Positions 33,201-45,117 are shown, numbered from the stretch's first letter. The stretch is DNA of 64,000 nt from Lithospermum erythrorhizon (GCA_019722365.1 JADFUC010000036.1:167423-231422); one strand, 5' to 3'. Notes: a model not told the origin generated them from the letters alone. Made by a program: numbers and translations.

Positions 33201-33228
33201 AAAAACATCTGGGTTTTTTAAAAAAAAG
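30220..33228. other. Spacer between MDHAR and the IBR5-type gene
   Basis: No gene is recognised. 30660-31260 is AT-rich. A possible LTR fragment lies at about 31260-31990 and is listed separately. From 31990 to 33228 I see only AT-rich DNA, which must also hold the promoter of the following gene. Confidence 0.4.
31260..31990 (+). mobile_element. Possible solo LTR fragment
   Basis: GAGCCTAGAAGGTCACACAC near 31370 is a phrase I associate with plant LTRs, and it recurs near 13655. It is followed by a TATAAATACG promoter-like motif near 31603 and a pyrimidine-rich leader. Ends and target duplication were not identified. The 84-codon minus-strand frame at 31662-31916 lies across it and is probably not a gene. 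Confidence 0.35.
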
Positions 33229-33689
33229 ATGAGAAAAAGAAGTAGAACCCATGGTGCAAGTATTGTACTATAAGTATGAAGAAGGGAGAAGTTTAGGGAT
33301 TTAGGAAGGACCCGTATGCTTCTCCTGACCATAGAGTCTATTAGTTCAACGGGCAAGCCTCGCATTCATGATCCTGCGTCTCATTCTTGTTTTTGGGCAG
33401 TTATGATAATGCTTCCAGAGCTGAACTTCTCAAGACTCAAGGAATCTCTCGAGTACTTAATGTTAGTGTTTATTATTATTCTACTACCTTTTCTCTTCTT
33501 TTTATTCATTTGCTACTTATATTTATTTATGTTTAGTTGAATCGATCAAAGTCGTGTCATTTATTTATCTACCTCCGACCTTGCTTGGGGCCTTGTATAT
33601 TTTTGTACACACGCATTGATCATAATTAGTCATGATCTCCTTAATACATAGAGGACAATATTCTAAAGTGGGGAGATAATTACATATAT

Positions 33690-34010
33690 ATAGTCCTGTG
33701 GCTCCACTGCAGACTTTCGATCCCATTGCCTGACCGCAGCATTTGATCCTTGAAAGTGTATACACGAGTGCACTTTGGTGCCACTGACGAATATCGCATA
33801 TTGGCCCTGCTTTTAGACGCTAAAATCGCGGATAAACGCCAAGCAACATTAGTCACTTTAACGTCCATATCAGCGATATTTGCGCCACCTTCAAATGACT
33901 AAATGCGCCACTTTTAGGGACTAAACGCGCCACTTTAGCACTAACAAAGCAATACCACTTTGTGACCAAAGTGCAAACTTAACCACGATTACTGGTACCA
34001 TATATGCAAT
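33690..34010. repeat. Repetitive insert in intron 1 of the IBR5-type gene
   Basis: Recurring GCGCCAC, GGGACTAAA and CACTTTAG phrases (for example AAATGCGCCACTTTTAGGGA and AAACGCGCCACTTTAGCAC near 33900-33940) form a subterminal-repeat-like patch, CpG-richer than its surroundings. It may be the end of a DNA transposon; no termini were found. Confidence 0.35.
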
Positions 34011-34557
34011 TAAGGGAGCACGGAAGGAGCCACGGAACGGAGCTGTGAGTATCATTTCCAAGTGGTTTTTTTGAAGGTTCGACGGATTTTGTTAGTTAGT
34101 TTGTGGCTTAAAATTATCCCTTTTTTAAGTTTCTTTTTTCTTTTTTGTATTCAATGGTAATAATTAATTTGGCTGGGCTGGTAATTGATTGTGTTATATT
34201 TCGGTTGAGGATCTTATTAATTCGAATTTCAAAAGGAGAATGGAGAGGTTATTAAGTATGTCGTTTATTCGATTATTATTAGTTGAGGCCTGAGGGATAA
34301 GTTGTCTCACTGAAGATTGGTGATTCATTGAGATTTGAGTTTTTTGAGTAAGTGGAAATCGAAGATAGTGAGTGCTAAGGCTAATTAACAATGTATAGAG
34401 AAATCATCTTATTCAGAAACAAATGTTTACCTTGTCTTTAGTTATCAGGGATGGAAAACGTGGTGATCCAACTGTCCTTTACTTTGCAGTATTGTGCGAT
34501 AGTTTTTTCCATTCTGGATTTATCAATTCCGATGCACTGGGTGCACTATGCTAAATT

Positions 34558-34636
34558 TATGTAGGGGGTACTAAAAGTGGAATGTAGTTGAGATTTATAG
34601 CTTTCACAAAGAAGCTATCTATGTAGGGGGTACTAA
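34558..34636. repeat. Short direct repeat
   Basis: TATGTAGGGGGTACTAA occurs at about 34558 and about 34620, 62 bases apart, inside intron 1. Confidence 0.8.
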
Positions 34637-37600
34637 GCAGTACTTGGGAAGTTACTGAACAAGATATCTATGTAAATGATAAAAAGAAACAGTTTATGCC
34701 TTTCCACTTTACATTTGAGTTGGTTTGGTTCAATGTTGGTATACATAACGGGGGCTTGGGCCAGTTGTGTAGTATCTGGATTTAGGTGACCTTTTCTCAA
34801 AGTGATAGAGATCAAGAGTGAAGAAGTAGTAAAGCCCCTTTACGTAAGCTGAACTACTGCTTAAAAGTGTGGAGCAAGCGGATCTATTTGATTATCTTGC
34901 TAGTTGATGTTGATTAATGACTAGTGAACAAAAAGATTTTCTCTATGCTATTTTTCATTTGTGAAGCCTGAAAATCATCTGGCTCCTATTCATATTGCTA
35001 TAAGCAGTCTATAGTTATCCTCTGAGATCACAACTCAATTGACAGTGAACTTCGTTTTGTAAATTACCACTCTATAGGTCTATGACTGTTGGTCTGAGAA
35101 TCTTGTTTCTCATTTGGGGTTCTCAAAAATAGCCTTTCTGAGCTTCTCAAATTGGAATTTATTATCTGTGTGGACTTAAAATTTTATGCTGGCTTTAGGC
35201 CAGGCCAGTACTGCTTGTCAAGCTCGTATATGTTTATTGCATGCTTTTTATATGACTTTGTATCCGACATATTTTTTACCCTTCCTTAAAAGGCTAGTGT
35301 TCTTAACTTGCTAATTGGAAACAGTCATTTCTATTGTGTCTGTCGGTAAACAATAATTACATTTGGTCCATTCTGCACTAGTTTACTTGGGGTACTACTA
35401 TTATTTGATGGCTCTTTGCCGATTCTGTTCAGGATTTTGATCGAGATAGTCGGGATGAACTTTGTTAATCAAATTTTGTTTTTATTCTATATGCAGACTG
35501 TTCCTGCTTGTCAGAATCTGTACAAAAATTCTTTTACTTATCACTGCCTTCAAGAAGAACAGAAATTACCTTTTGATGATGCAAATCAATTCTTAGGTGA
35601 GATTGTCCTGTATTTAACTACTTCCTTATTTAATTTTAAACAAAGGGTATAGTAGCACATTGGCACTAAGTCAACCACTTCCAAATTTTGGTGAACAGTC
35701 AGGGTAGGTCATTCAAATAAAATTGGAGGAAGTAATTTCTTATTTGTAATATAATTTCATACCTACAGACGCGAATCCATTCTTTTTTCTGTGTCTGTTT
35801 TCAACTCCTCTTATATGTTCAAGTGATCCATACCTACGGAACTTTTATATTAGGATCATATCCATCTTGGCTACATGCCTACATCTACTGATTCTGCCGA
35901 ATTTAATTCGGTATTATGTAAGATAGTAAGTAGGTTGACCATCCACTGAATGTTTTGGAATCAAGGAGTTCGTCAATTGCAAAAGGTTGTTGTCTTGCAT
36001 AGAATAACAATCATTTTGTTTATGATGGCCATTCTACCTTCCGTAGAACTTTCAGAAATTAATTATGCTTGCTTTTCATAAGCCATAAGCTGTGGTGTTC
36101 TTCCTACATTTCCAAAGTCTTATTCTCTGTTTTTCGCCAAGTTTTTTTTTCATGCTGTAGAAGTTTACACTCCAGTCTTGTTATGCAGAACAATGTGCAA
36201 CGGATAAAGCTCGTGTTCTAGTACACTGCATGTCAGGGAAAAACAGGCAAGTCAATTTCATACTAATTAAGCTTCTTATAAAGTGCCTTCCTTCCTGTGA
36301 AGATAAAGATTATGATTCTGGAAAGCTGACCTTGGCTGCCACATTTCAGCCTCTGAAAACTAGTTTGCAAGAATTAGCTCAAGTCCTCTCACATTTTAGT
36401 GAGTGAAGTGACCACAAGAATTCATGCATTCCCCCCTGTTTTCATATATGCTAGTAACTATGAAGTTATGGAAATAATATGTTGGTCAGCACCTGACTTG
36501 CATTTCCTTCATCGTTTATCAAAGAGTTGAATGTGTTATCTATAATAAAATTGATTTGTTTCCTTTTATTTTGGGGCAGACTTCAGTTGGCTGTAATAGC
36601 TTATCTGATGAAAAGCAAAGGATGGAGGTTGACACAAAGTTACCAGTGGGTTAAGGAAAGGAGACCTGTAGTTGAACTATCTGAAGGTTGATTTTGTTTC
36701 TTCTTGGGAATCCACGGAGAATACATCACTTCTAAATTAATATATACTTTCTCACTCCTTTTCATTAATAAAATTTAGTTAAGTAAATTATTTATTATAT
36801 ATATTAAGAAAATTATAATAAAACAATATTACGAAAATATTTAAAAAACGAATATAATGATACCACCTTATATTTTAGTTAAGAACAAAAGAATTTTTCA
36901 AAGCCTCATTAATCCCAAAACGCCAATTAATCGAATGTGAGGTAGATATTTTATACTCTTCGCTTCCTTTACTTGCCTTTCTACCATTCAGTATTAATGA
37001 CAATAAAAGTAAATGAGTAAAAAGACGCTGAAAATGAACAATAATTACACTGAAATATAGTAATCGTATTGCTTAGAATTTTAATAACAAAAGTAGTCAA
37101 AAATTATATTGAAATGTAAAATTAATTTTCTACTAAGAATGGTCAAATATTTTCAAATAAAAACCATGTAAATACAACAAAGAGAAACTAGGAGTATTTT
37201 TCATTAATGCTGTTTTGATTATTGTCCTTGCCATGTTTAAGAAAGGAATATTAACTGGCTTATTGTAATCTTGAACTTATAGTGAACCGTTCTAACAGTT
37301 TATAATCCACAATAAATTGCCAGCGATTCACCAGCAGCTACAAGAGTATGAACAGAAGCTGTACGGGTCAATAAACAATAGCAGCAGCAGCCCTGGGCTT
37401 CCTGCGCCTTTCTTTTTCAGCGCCATCGTTATGCCAGGTGTCGCAGAGCCAAGTGATTCATCTCCTGTTCCTGCTTTCAATAGTGGTAGTTCTACTTCCA
37501 TATTTGCACGCCCTATTTCAGATGTTCCTCGAGCGTTTACTTTTGGAGCTGGGCAAACACAGACATATGCAACTGAAGATCCGTATAGCACGGTTCAAAG

Positions 37601-38209
37601 TTCTAGTGCCAATGATATTAAATGGAGATCTTAGAAATATTTTCTACCAGATCTGGTTAAACTAAATATCTACCCCAAGTCGACGAGCCCTATTCGAATC
37701 TTTCATGGATATTGGGCAGTGCCTCAGCGGGAGTGCACTCTGTTCTGGCCAAACCTTGATAGTTCCACCATATCCGACCATCATACTACCTGATGAACTA
37801 TATGTTTTTGAGATGTGACAATAGAGAAGATTGTTAATGTACTTCTGGTTTTTGACAGTTTGTTATCTTTTTGGTTTGTATACCATTTACTACAATGAAA
37901 TATTACTTATAATTTGTTGCAATTTGCAAGGATATGGAACCACATTGTGAGCTACTGAGCCATTTGTCAAATACACAATTGACTTCAAAAGCCAAGATGT
38001 TTAGTAAAGTAATGATAATCAAGGGTAAAACTTCAAAGTTCAATAGCTTACAAAATCATTCTTCTGTATAGATTGTCAAATATGGTTTAACTTCAAAATC
38101 TAAATAGAGGTAATGGCATTAAGTACTGCTATTCCCATAGAGAAACTGATGCTAATACATCAAGAGAAAGTAAACCATCAAAACATCCGATATTTATAGG
38201 TCATTATAC

Positions 38210-38296
38210 ATTGTATAAAAAACCAGCTCCTTGTTTCTTCATCGTCTATTGCCCCTCCAGATTGTTCATGAGATATGAGAGCATAAGGCAGACCTG
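38210..38296 (-). other. Possible 3' untranslated exon of the F-box gene
   Basis: On the minus strand TTTTTCAG/GTCTGCC gives a good acceptor at 38296/38295, and a donor-like GATC/GTAGGC lies near 38400, after the F-box stop codon. It would make a short intron in the 3' untranslated region. This is inferred from splice signals only. Confidence 0.35.
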
Positions 38297-38433
38297 AAAA
38301 ACAAATGTCAATAATGTTAATGATTACTAAATCATTCTGAAATAACATAAACTCAACACTAATCAACTAAAAAACTCAGACCATAGAACATGCCTACGAT
38401 CTCAAGCTTTCACCTTCCATTACTATTGATTGT

Positions 38434-39576
38434 TCAATACTGCTGCTGATTTCTCATCAAGCAATCAAGAGATATGACATTCTCTTCAAAATAACATATC
38501 TTTATCTTTTGAGGATCCATTTCCATGCCACGAGATCCAAAGCCTTGTATTTCGATTAATTTCGACTTATTTTTGAGATGGTCATAAATATGAATCGGAA
38601 AGGGGAAGTTGAGTAAATCTCGCTCAGCTACCATCATCTCTCCGGTTGGGAGAGTTCCAGCATAGTTCAACCTACTCAATCCACCTCGTCCCAACGATTT
38701 TCTCTTCCTAGTCCATACTTCCAATTCACCTCCTCCACAGTGTTTATTCATTGTCCATACATCACACTTTCCATAACTTCCATAATTAATAGCAAGGCTC
38801 TCACCAATCTCGACTAAATCAGCACCATCTTTGATGCGTTCTGGAATCTCGCTGTTGAGATGCAAAGCAATCAACTTTTGTTGGTACCGGCTCATGTGTT
38901 GAAGCATATAAAGAGTTCCATTGATGCAAATACTTTGTTGGGAGTCTTGGGACTTAAATTCTGAATGTAATGGAGGTGAAGCAATGTTTCTCCAATTCAT
39001 GTTGACACCCAGAGTGAAAACATGAGTGCCATTGGTACCAACAAAGTTATTTTCCTCATCATAACAAAGGCATATGTTCAACACCTTGTACACTTCCTCA
39101 ACAGGGTCGAACCCAAGGAAGTAATTGTAAACATAATGAGTACCTAAATCTGCAGACGGAGGTGGAGAAGGCGATGGTGGAAGATCGAGGAATTCACGAG
39201 TGGCTATGTTGCATAACGTGAAGTTGTTCATAACATGGTTGTACAAACCGATCAGGCCTTTGACAAATGGTGTAAAGCGTGTATGTTTTGGTTCGTGAAT
39301 CGTCAAGTGGCGATATATCAATCTGCGACCACAATCATTGAGCTTTACATGGAAGAATATGTGTGGCTGACCAGGGGTTTCACGGAAAGTATTAGGGTTA
39401 TAGAAAACATTTGTGATGAGAAGGCCACGAAAACCAGCACCTTTTATGGCCTGCGCTTTGGCAAATTTCGGGTTGCGTATGATTGAGTACCAGAGTTTCG
39501 ACACGCATTTGAAACGCATCAATGATTTGGTTGGAAGACAAACAAGAACTTCCCAAATCAAATCCTGAGTGAACAT
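38434..39576 (-). CDS. F-box protein with F-box-associated domain
   Basis: Intact 380-residue reading frame. Residues 1-45 (FTQDLIWEVLVCLPTKSLMR, then FKCVSKLWYSII) form an F-box, the segment that binds SKP1 in SCF ubiquitin ligases. Residues from about 100 on carry the pattern of F-box-associated domains: GLIGLYN, CNIATREFLDLP, YNYFLGFDPVEEVYKVL, NWRNIASP, ICINGTLYML and DVWTMNK. The expected role is substrate recognition for ubiquitination; the substrate cannot be read from sequence. Length is typical. The start MFTQ is slightly short of the usual LPxxLI lead. An upstream untranslated exon is likely (see 40162-40260). The large family contains many fast-evolving members, so no symbol is given. 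Confidence 0.88.
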   Translation of the reverse strand: MFTQDLIWEVLVCLPTKSLMRFKCVSKLWYSIIRNPKFAKAQAIKGAGFRGLLITNVFYNPNTFRETPGQPHIFFHVKLNDCGRRLIYRHLTIHEPKHTRFTPFVKGLIGLYNHVMNNFTLCNIATREFLDLPPSPSPPPSADLGTHYVYNYFLGFDPVEEVYKVLNICLCYDEENNFVGTNGTHVFTLGVNMNWRNIASPPLHSEFKSQDSQQSICINGTLYMLQHMSRYQQKLIALHLNSEIPERIKDGADLVEIGESLAINYGSYGKCDVWTMNKHCGGGELEVWTRKRKSLGRGGLSRLNYAGTLPTGEMMVAERDLLNFPFPIHIYDHLKNKSKLIEIQGFGSRGMEMDPQKIKICYFEENVISLDCLMRNQQQY

Positions 39577-40161
39577 GGTAAGGCCACTGCTGATATGTAC
39601 CTAATCACATCAATAATAGTAACATAACTCAACCATTTGAATACCTAATCACAAACTTATAATAACGCAGAAACTAATTATCTCACGCAAATCGAAAACA
39701 AATAGCTGTCCAGAAACATAAAGAGCTACAAAAAATATAATTTGATTAAGCATTCAAAATCTATATTTATTCTTTTAAGAATTATGTTGTTCCGCCCTAA
39801 ATTTTTATATTTTTTCTTGTTTGTATGATATTAAGTAATTCGGCCCCCTTATGCAATAATCCTGTTCCGCCACTGCCCATCCCTAAAAAATCGTTCAACT
39901 TTAAATTTTGATAATTTGACTTTTTAAATTTGGAACTCAATATTTTTTAATATGTTTGTATATTATTTTGTGAAAAATATATGAAAACATAGCATTTTTA
40001 ATCTACTTAACCATTAACATGCTAATTTGGACTTAAAGCAAAGATAAAATTGTTAATCTTTTAAGAGGTTGGAGCTAGTACAACATAAAATGAATAAAGA
40101 TTATATATTTATATTAGCAGGAATAATTATTTGAATTAAGCTTAAGCATTAAATATTTTAC

Positions 40162-40260
40162 CTGAAGCCTTAGAGGTTGAGAACGAGTCGGAGTGGAGAA
40201 GATGATGGTGGTGGGAGGTGGCGCCGCCTGGTGGGGAAGGAAACCATAAGTGCCCAAGTC
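40162..40260 (-). other. Probable 5' untranslated exon of the F-box gene
   Basis: On the minus strand a leader-like, pyrimidine-rich stretch ends CTAAGGCTTCAG/GTAAAA, a donor at about 40161. ATATCAGCAG near 39590, just before the ATG at 39576, would be the acceptor. The implied intron of about 570 bases has no coding potential. Confidence 0.45.
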
Positions 40261-40296
40261 ACACTGCGGAAAACATTACACGTACACGGCAGTACA

Positions 40297-40755
40297 GAGT
40301 CCGACTATATCACACCAAAACACTGAAATCACTATTTTGCTCAAACTTCCTCAAATACTACACTTACAAATAGGGAGGACAAAATAGTCATTTCTACCTC
40401 CTCTTTTAACACTTTTTCGATGTGACTTTAGTCTCTCGAGCAATAAATCACCAAATAAATTGCTTTTAAGTTAAACGATTTATAAATTTAACTCTTTCAA
40501 TTACTATAATTAAAAATATGGGTAAAATAATAGTTTCATTCGAAAAAACTACTATTTGGTGATGTGTAGAAAGTAAATTCATCAATTTCATTATATATTA
40601 GAATTTTACCATACCCAAAACAGTAAGTTTTTGGTGTGAAATTATTATTTTAGCCCCCTATTTGCAAGTATAGTGTTTGAGGGAGTTTCATTTAAGGATA
40701 AAATAGTTATTTTATAATTTCTTTTTACTGTTTCGATGTACTTTTAGTCGGACTC
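40297..40755. repeat. Foldback MITE upstream of the F-box gene
   Basis: The block has perfect 11-bp inverted ends GAGTCCGACTA (40297-40307) and TAGTCGGACTC (40745-40755). Long imperfect inverted arms follow: CACTTACAAATAGGGAGG near 40361 against CCCCTATTTGCAAGTATAG near 40656, and CACACCAAAA near 40311 against TTTTTGGTGTG near 40629. ATCACCAAATA near 40447 pairs with TATTTGGTGAT near 40552. The whole can fold on itself. I found no clear target duplication. Confidence 0.75.
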
Positions 40756-40799
40756 AAATTACCACTCCAAAAAACCTCTATTTGGGCGGAGCACCTTCC

Positions 40800-43480
40800 G
40801 TGCGAGTTGAACAACTGTTTTGGTCTTCCTTTTATTTTGACCCGGTTAGTTTAATTAATGAAGTCAAACGGCTCTCAACAACTCTATCTATTACTGCATT
40901 TAACTCTATAAATGTTGATTGAAGCTCTCTTCTTTTTACTTAGTGATGATCTGGTCCTGTTTCTACAAGTCGGGACGATTCATGTGATTCTTCTAAGATA
41001 AGCTTTATCACGCCTCATTCAAATGAGAATTTCTACAAAATAAAGACCGGTTGTTCTACGAAACACTCCGACGACGTTTCTCAGAAATGATCAAAAGAAG
41101 CTTTTGGCTTTACATGGTGAGTAGTATTTCAAGACTAAAAGTCAACTACTGATTCCAGATCGCTACCTTTATATTGCTTTAATCCATTTCTATTACCAGC
41201 CCTGATGGCTACTTCATTACCGACACGATTTTCAGTCTATTAAGGTCGAGTGATTACATCTTATACTCATTACCTCTTGACTGAAAGGAATCTGCTGCTA
41301 CTTTCTAACGTTCTTTTTTCTCTCAATGAAAGGGACACCAACCCATTTAATCCGAGCTCGTGTGGCTCATGTCTACGATTTGCGCCTTTGTTCCTCGATC
41401 CATCTATGGGGGCCTAATTGCCGACCAATCTTCGAAATTTAATATTTTCAGCTGGATTATCATTTGCACCCATCCATTTTCTACGAAGTCGGATCTCGAC
41501 ATGGGGGGGGGGGTCTTCATTTCTCACACCAAACAGCTTAAATCCTTCTCCCACTATCAAAACAGTTGAGACCCTTCATCACCCTCTCTTTATTACTTTC
41601 CCCCAAATCAATTGCGTGAAAACCCTCCATCTTTCTTCTTCATCTCCTGCATATAAAGCTGCTTTGAGAACTCTAATTCTAATCATTTATACTAACTCGG
41701 CCCTTCCTCACACAATGTCGACTCCCATTCTTTTCCCCAGCGTCAAGGTTAAGGCTAACGATGCCTTTGCTTATCCTACTAGGCCCTACTGGCTGGTCCT
41801 CAAGGTTTCTTCAAGCTACCCATCCGGCCTCCTGCAGCCAACACCTCTACCCCCCGGACTCAAGAGCATTTTCGCTGCTGTTCGAAAATGGCTCATGCCT
41901 CTGCTCACCCGCATGTAGGGAAAGCGATATCCATGGCGGCATCTTCTTGCTCCACCACCCCAACACATGTGATTTCATCTGTATTCATTCAATTAGTGCC
42001 TTCTTCAAGGCCGCGACCCATACTACAGAGTTTTCCTCACTTCTTTATAACGCACCTGCATGACGTACTTCCTCTATTTCGTAAAAAACGAAACGAAGGG
42101 TTTCTAAGCCTTCTCCAAGGCGGAACCGAAAGCCGAGGCCTTTTCTTCTTTTGCTTCAAAGTAGGCTCTTATCTACAGTGTTCCTTCTGGGTTTACATCC
42201 CACCCGAAGTCAAAAAGTGCTCTCCACAGATCCGCCAAGCACAAGGCGGATGACATTGCTTTTTCCAATCGACTCCGCCTCTAATCACTTGCTAAATTAA
42301 CCTCCTCACAGACTTCTACACCGACCGGCCGTAAGCTCAAAGCAATGGTCTTTCCCTATTACTGGAGGCCGACTGGATCTTTGAGGCGCGCTGAGAGTTA
42401 CGCCCAACGTGGCTCCCTGACACGCACCGGCTCCTCCCCCGGCACCCCCACAACCCCCCCAACTGTCAGCCTGCCCTCGAGGCGTAGCTCGCAGCCTCGA
42501 TTATTAGTTTTTCCTTTTCCCAAACCGGCATGGTTCGGTTATTTCTATTCCGACAACCCCTTCTCAAGTCACACGAAGGAGGAGCTCTGGAGGGAAGATG
42601 AAAGGGTGCCTCCTCGAGAAAGCACCTTCCTCCTCTCCCGACTCCTCCTTCAACACAATGGCCGCCATCCTCACCTAGGTCGCTGCTTTAAGCCTCGCCT
42701 CCCCTTGGCAAAGAACCGATCGAGCCCTGTAGAGGCGATGAGCTACTCTGTGGTTTAATTGAAGCACTCTCTCGCCATTGTCGACCTTCCTCCCGTCAAC
42801 TAAGACCTCTACTCTGCAGGGCCAGTCTGTGTTCCAACCGCTACACACGCTGGCCGGCTCTGGACACTTCTACATTGAACTGTAGGATTTACGCCGAGTT
42901 AGCTCAAATGACTCCTCCGGCCCCTCTTCTTATCCCAAACCCCTTAAACCACGAAGCCGGTCCGCTGCCTCCTCGGGGAGTCCCTCCACAGGACGGGGGT
43001 CCTCTTAGCTGGAGTAACCCCAAGAGATCACCTGAGAGCCCGGATCCGCCCCATAAAAAGTGGGGCGGGTCTCGAGGGCAAATGATAATCCCAGCCAAGT
43101 AAATGGGTCAAGTCGATCGCCCAATACGATCGGGGCCCCTCCATAAACGGACTCCTGGTCACGAGCAAGCAGAGCGCGAAGTCCACACTAAAAGCGGCCG
43201 AGCTATCACCGGGTAAGTAGCGGAGAGAACGTTGAAAACTAACGCATGGTTCAAGCGACTAAGTGAGGCAATTAAGATCGTAATTACCGACCCCTTTAAT
43301 GAGTTACAAACCATTATCAACCGATAATAAAGAGCCATCAAGGCCGAGTAAAGTAACGGTCCGATAAAGTATGTACAGAAACCTGCTCTAAACAAGTAGT
43401 TTCATTTCGATACCCAAATTTCACTAAAGTTTTCACATTTGACGAAGCAAGCTTCAAATCAAAGTAACCGCCTTTTGTTT
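40800..43480. mobile_element. GC-rich block, probable decayed retroelement
   Basis: Composition rises sharply compared with flanks, with open frames of 100-166 codons (41418-41918, 42345-42758, both +) that resemble no protein I know. GGGTCTCGAGGGCAAATGAT followed by AATCCCAGCC at about 43066-43095 looks like a polypurine tract joined to an LTR start, as in some gypsy elements. TATAAAG motifs occur near 41652. A run of ten G lies at about 41505-41514. No reverse transcriptase or integrase was seen and no second LTR was identified. Confidence 0.4.
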
Positions 43481-44005
43481 TTGTAATCTCCATTTGACTA
43501 AGCGATATCAATTAACTTGAAAGATTTGTGATTCGGCCCATCACCAAAATATCATTATAATCCTTATTTAAAATTAACTAATAAGAGTAGATATTACAAA
43601 AATATATGGGTGAACAAATAAAAATGATAATGTTGTAATATTACTCTAATATGGAAGGGCAAATAAGGAATATGTCGTTAAATAACGAGATATGTCATTA
43701 ATGTTGCATAGTATTTGTATGGGAAATGTAGTAATAAGTTGAGAAATTCAATTGTAAGTTGAGAATTTTGCCATTTGTTCATTTATTATTAGTCATATAT
43801 CATAATTTAGATTCTCTAACATTAGCCCAATTGTTCCTGATGATGTTTCCTACCTGAGGACTACAAATTTTTCCGGAAAAGAAAAAAGAAGAAGATTTTT
43901 TTTTAACAAGCGATAAAACAGTTGTATCGTTGGACGTACGAGATTTAGAACAATCTGACAAATAGCAACATCAATTATGTGCTAAATTCGATAACTTTTC
44001 AATGA
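43481..44005. other. AT-rich spacer
   Basis: Nothing recognised; it probably includes the 3' untranslated region of the MYB gene. Confidence 0.4.
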
Positions 44006-45117
44006 TTATAAACGGTTTTCTGGAAAAAACAATTGTTGGTCTAGCTGATTGAAAATATCCAAAGAAAAATACGAATCCAACTTATCATCTTCACCATCCC
44101 ATTGTTGCAAAACAAAGCTTTCCTGGCTACTAGTTGATTGAGGATCTTCATTATTGTTCTTGGCATTTTCCACTGAAAATGATAATGAGGGGCTGCAATA
44201 AGATTGTGTATAGAAAGGGCTCTTAATATCTGGAAACATAGATGTTGAGCACTGATCTGGAAAATGATATGACATATTTTTTGTGAATGCGACGTTGGTT
44301 GAGTTTAATATTTCTGTCCTCGGTGAGGTTATCGTGATTTCCTGGAGCTCATTGACATTATTAATAGTGTTATTATCTTCAGTTTGATCACTTCCCTGAA
44401 GAGGTTGGTGGGTTACAGGGTCGATTCCTAGTTGCTTTAGTCTTTTCTTGATTCGAGTGTTCCAGTGGTTCTTTATCTCATTGTCTGTTCGTCCCGGAAA
44501 ATGGCAAGCAATTTTAGACCACCTGGGCATAATTTTCAGAAAATGTTAGCCATACAGGCCAAATTTTGATAACAATTTAGACCACCTAGTGCCAGCATTC
44601 TTACAAAATTAATTTTGACTATCATTAGAATGACCATCAAATTGAGCAACATCTATAGTACTTGGACGAGGAATTGAAAGTTCCGTAGGAGTATTATTAT
44701 TGAGAGCTAATGAAGTGAGGGAAAATGATGAATACCTATTTCCAAGGCTAGCATGAAGTTGAATAATTTGGTTCTCTTCCATTTCAGATAGCTCTCCTCT
44801 TTTGAGGTCTGGCCTTAGATAATTGATCCACCTAAGCCTGCAACTCTTTCCACATCTCTGCAAGCCTATCGACAACCGGAAACAAACATGAATTAATTTC
44901 ATTATAGTCGATAGACGTAAACTAAACCAAACCAAACCTTGTTACACTAAGTTGGGTCGGCTAGTCGATAGACATAAATACTACCTGCAAGCCTAGGAAC
45001 CATTCTCCAACACTGAATACCATTGTTAAGAATAAATGTCATAAGCTTATGATCTTCTTCAATAGTCCATGGACCTCTCTTTAAACCAACTTTGTCACAA
45101 CAAGGTTGTCTTCCCAT
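44006..45117 (-). CDS. R2R3-MYB transcription factor, three exons
   Basis: Exons on the minus strand: 45117-44985, 44865-44736, 44522-44006, with GT..AG junctions in phase, giving 780 bases including stop (259 residues). The N-terminus [18 protein letters not shown] opens repeat R2, whose three tryptophans are present (GPW, CWR, LRW). R3 runs from [17 protein letters not shown] through [20 protein letters not shown] to [15 protein letters not shown], with its two later tryptophans and the usual non-Trp first position. The exon positions within R2 and R3 are the standard ones. [10 protein letters not shown] after the domain is shared with the clade containing AtMYB20, 40, 42, 43, 85 and 99, several of which control secondary-wall or phenylpropanoid genes. 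The acidic Ser-rich C-terminus ([12 protein letters not shown], then [13 protein letters not shown]) is a plausible activation region. Subgroup is inferred. Confidence 0.92.

Larger units (their letters stand above)
33229..37634 (+). pseudogene. IBR5: IBR5-type dual-specificity phosphatase gene, exon 1 damaged
   Basis: IBR5 is a MAP-kinase-phosphatase-like protein of auxin and abscisic-acid signalling. Exons: 33229-33461, 35497-35596, 36189-36246, 36580-36686, 37324-37634. Exon 1 starts MRKR as in IBR5 and retains YKYEEG and, at its end, LGSYDNASRAELLKTQGISR before VLN, but several 1-2 base deletions and stops lie between. Exons 2-5 join in phase: TVPACQNLYKNSFTYH; RVLVHCMSGKNR (the HCx5R loop); AYLMKSKGWRLTQSYQWVKE; then AIHQQLQEYEQKL and a Ser-rich tail ending DIKWRS. 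The loop is followed by LQLA instead of the usual SPA, so the conserved Ser after the catalytic Arg is lost. Intron 3 has a GC donor (CAG/GCAAGT). Intron 1 (2.0 kb) carries repetitive DNA. As read it is broken; consensus error is the alternative. Confidence 0.8.

Noticed and set aside
41418..41918. 166-codon frame in the GC-rich block
   Set aside because: Overlapping long frames in other phases occur at the same place because stops are scarce in GC-rich DNA; no domain was recognised.
42345..42758. 137-codon frame in the GC-rich block
   Set aside because: Pro/Arg/Ser-rich with no known motif; not called as a gene.
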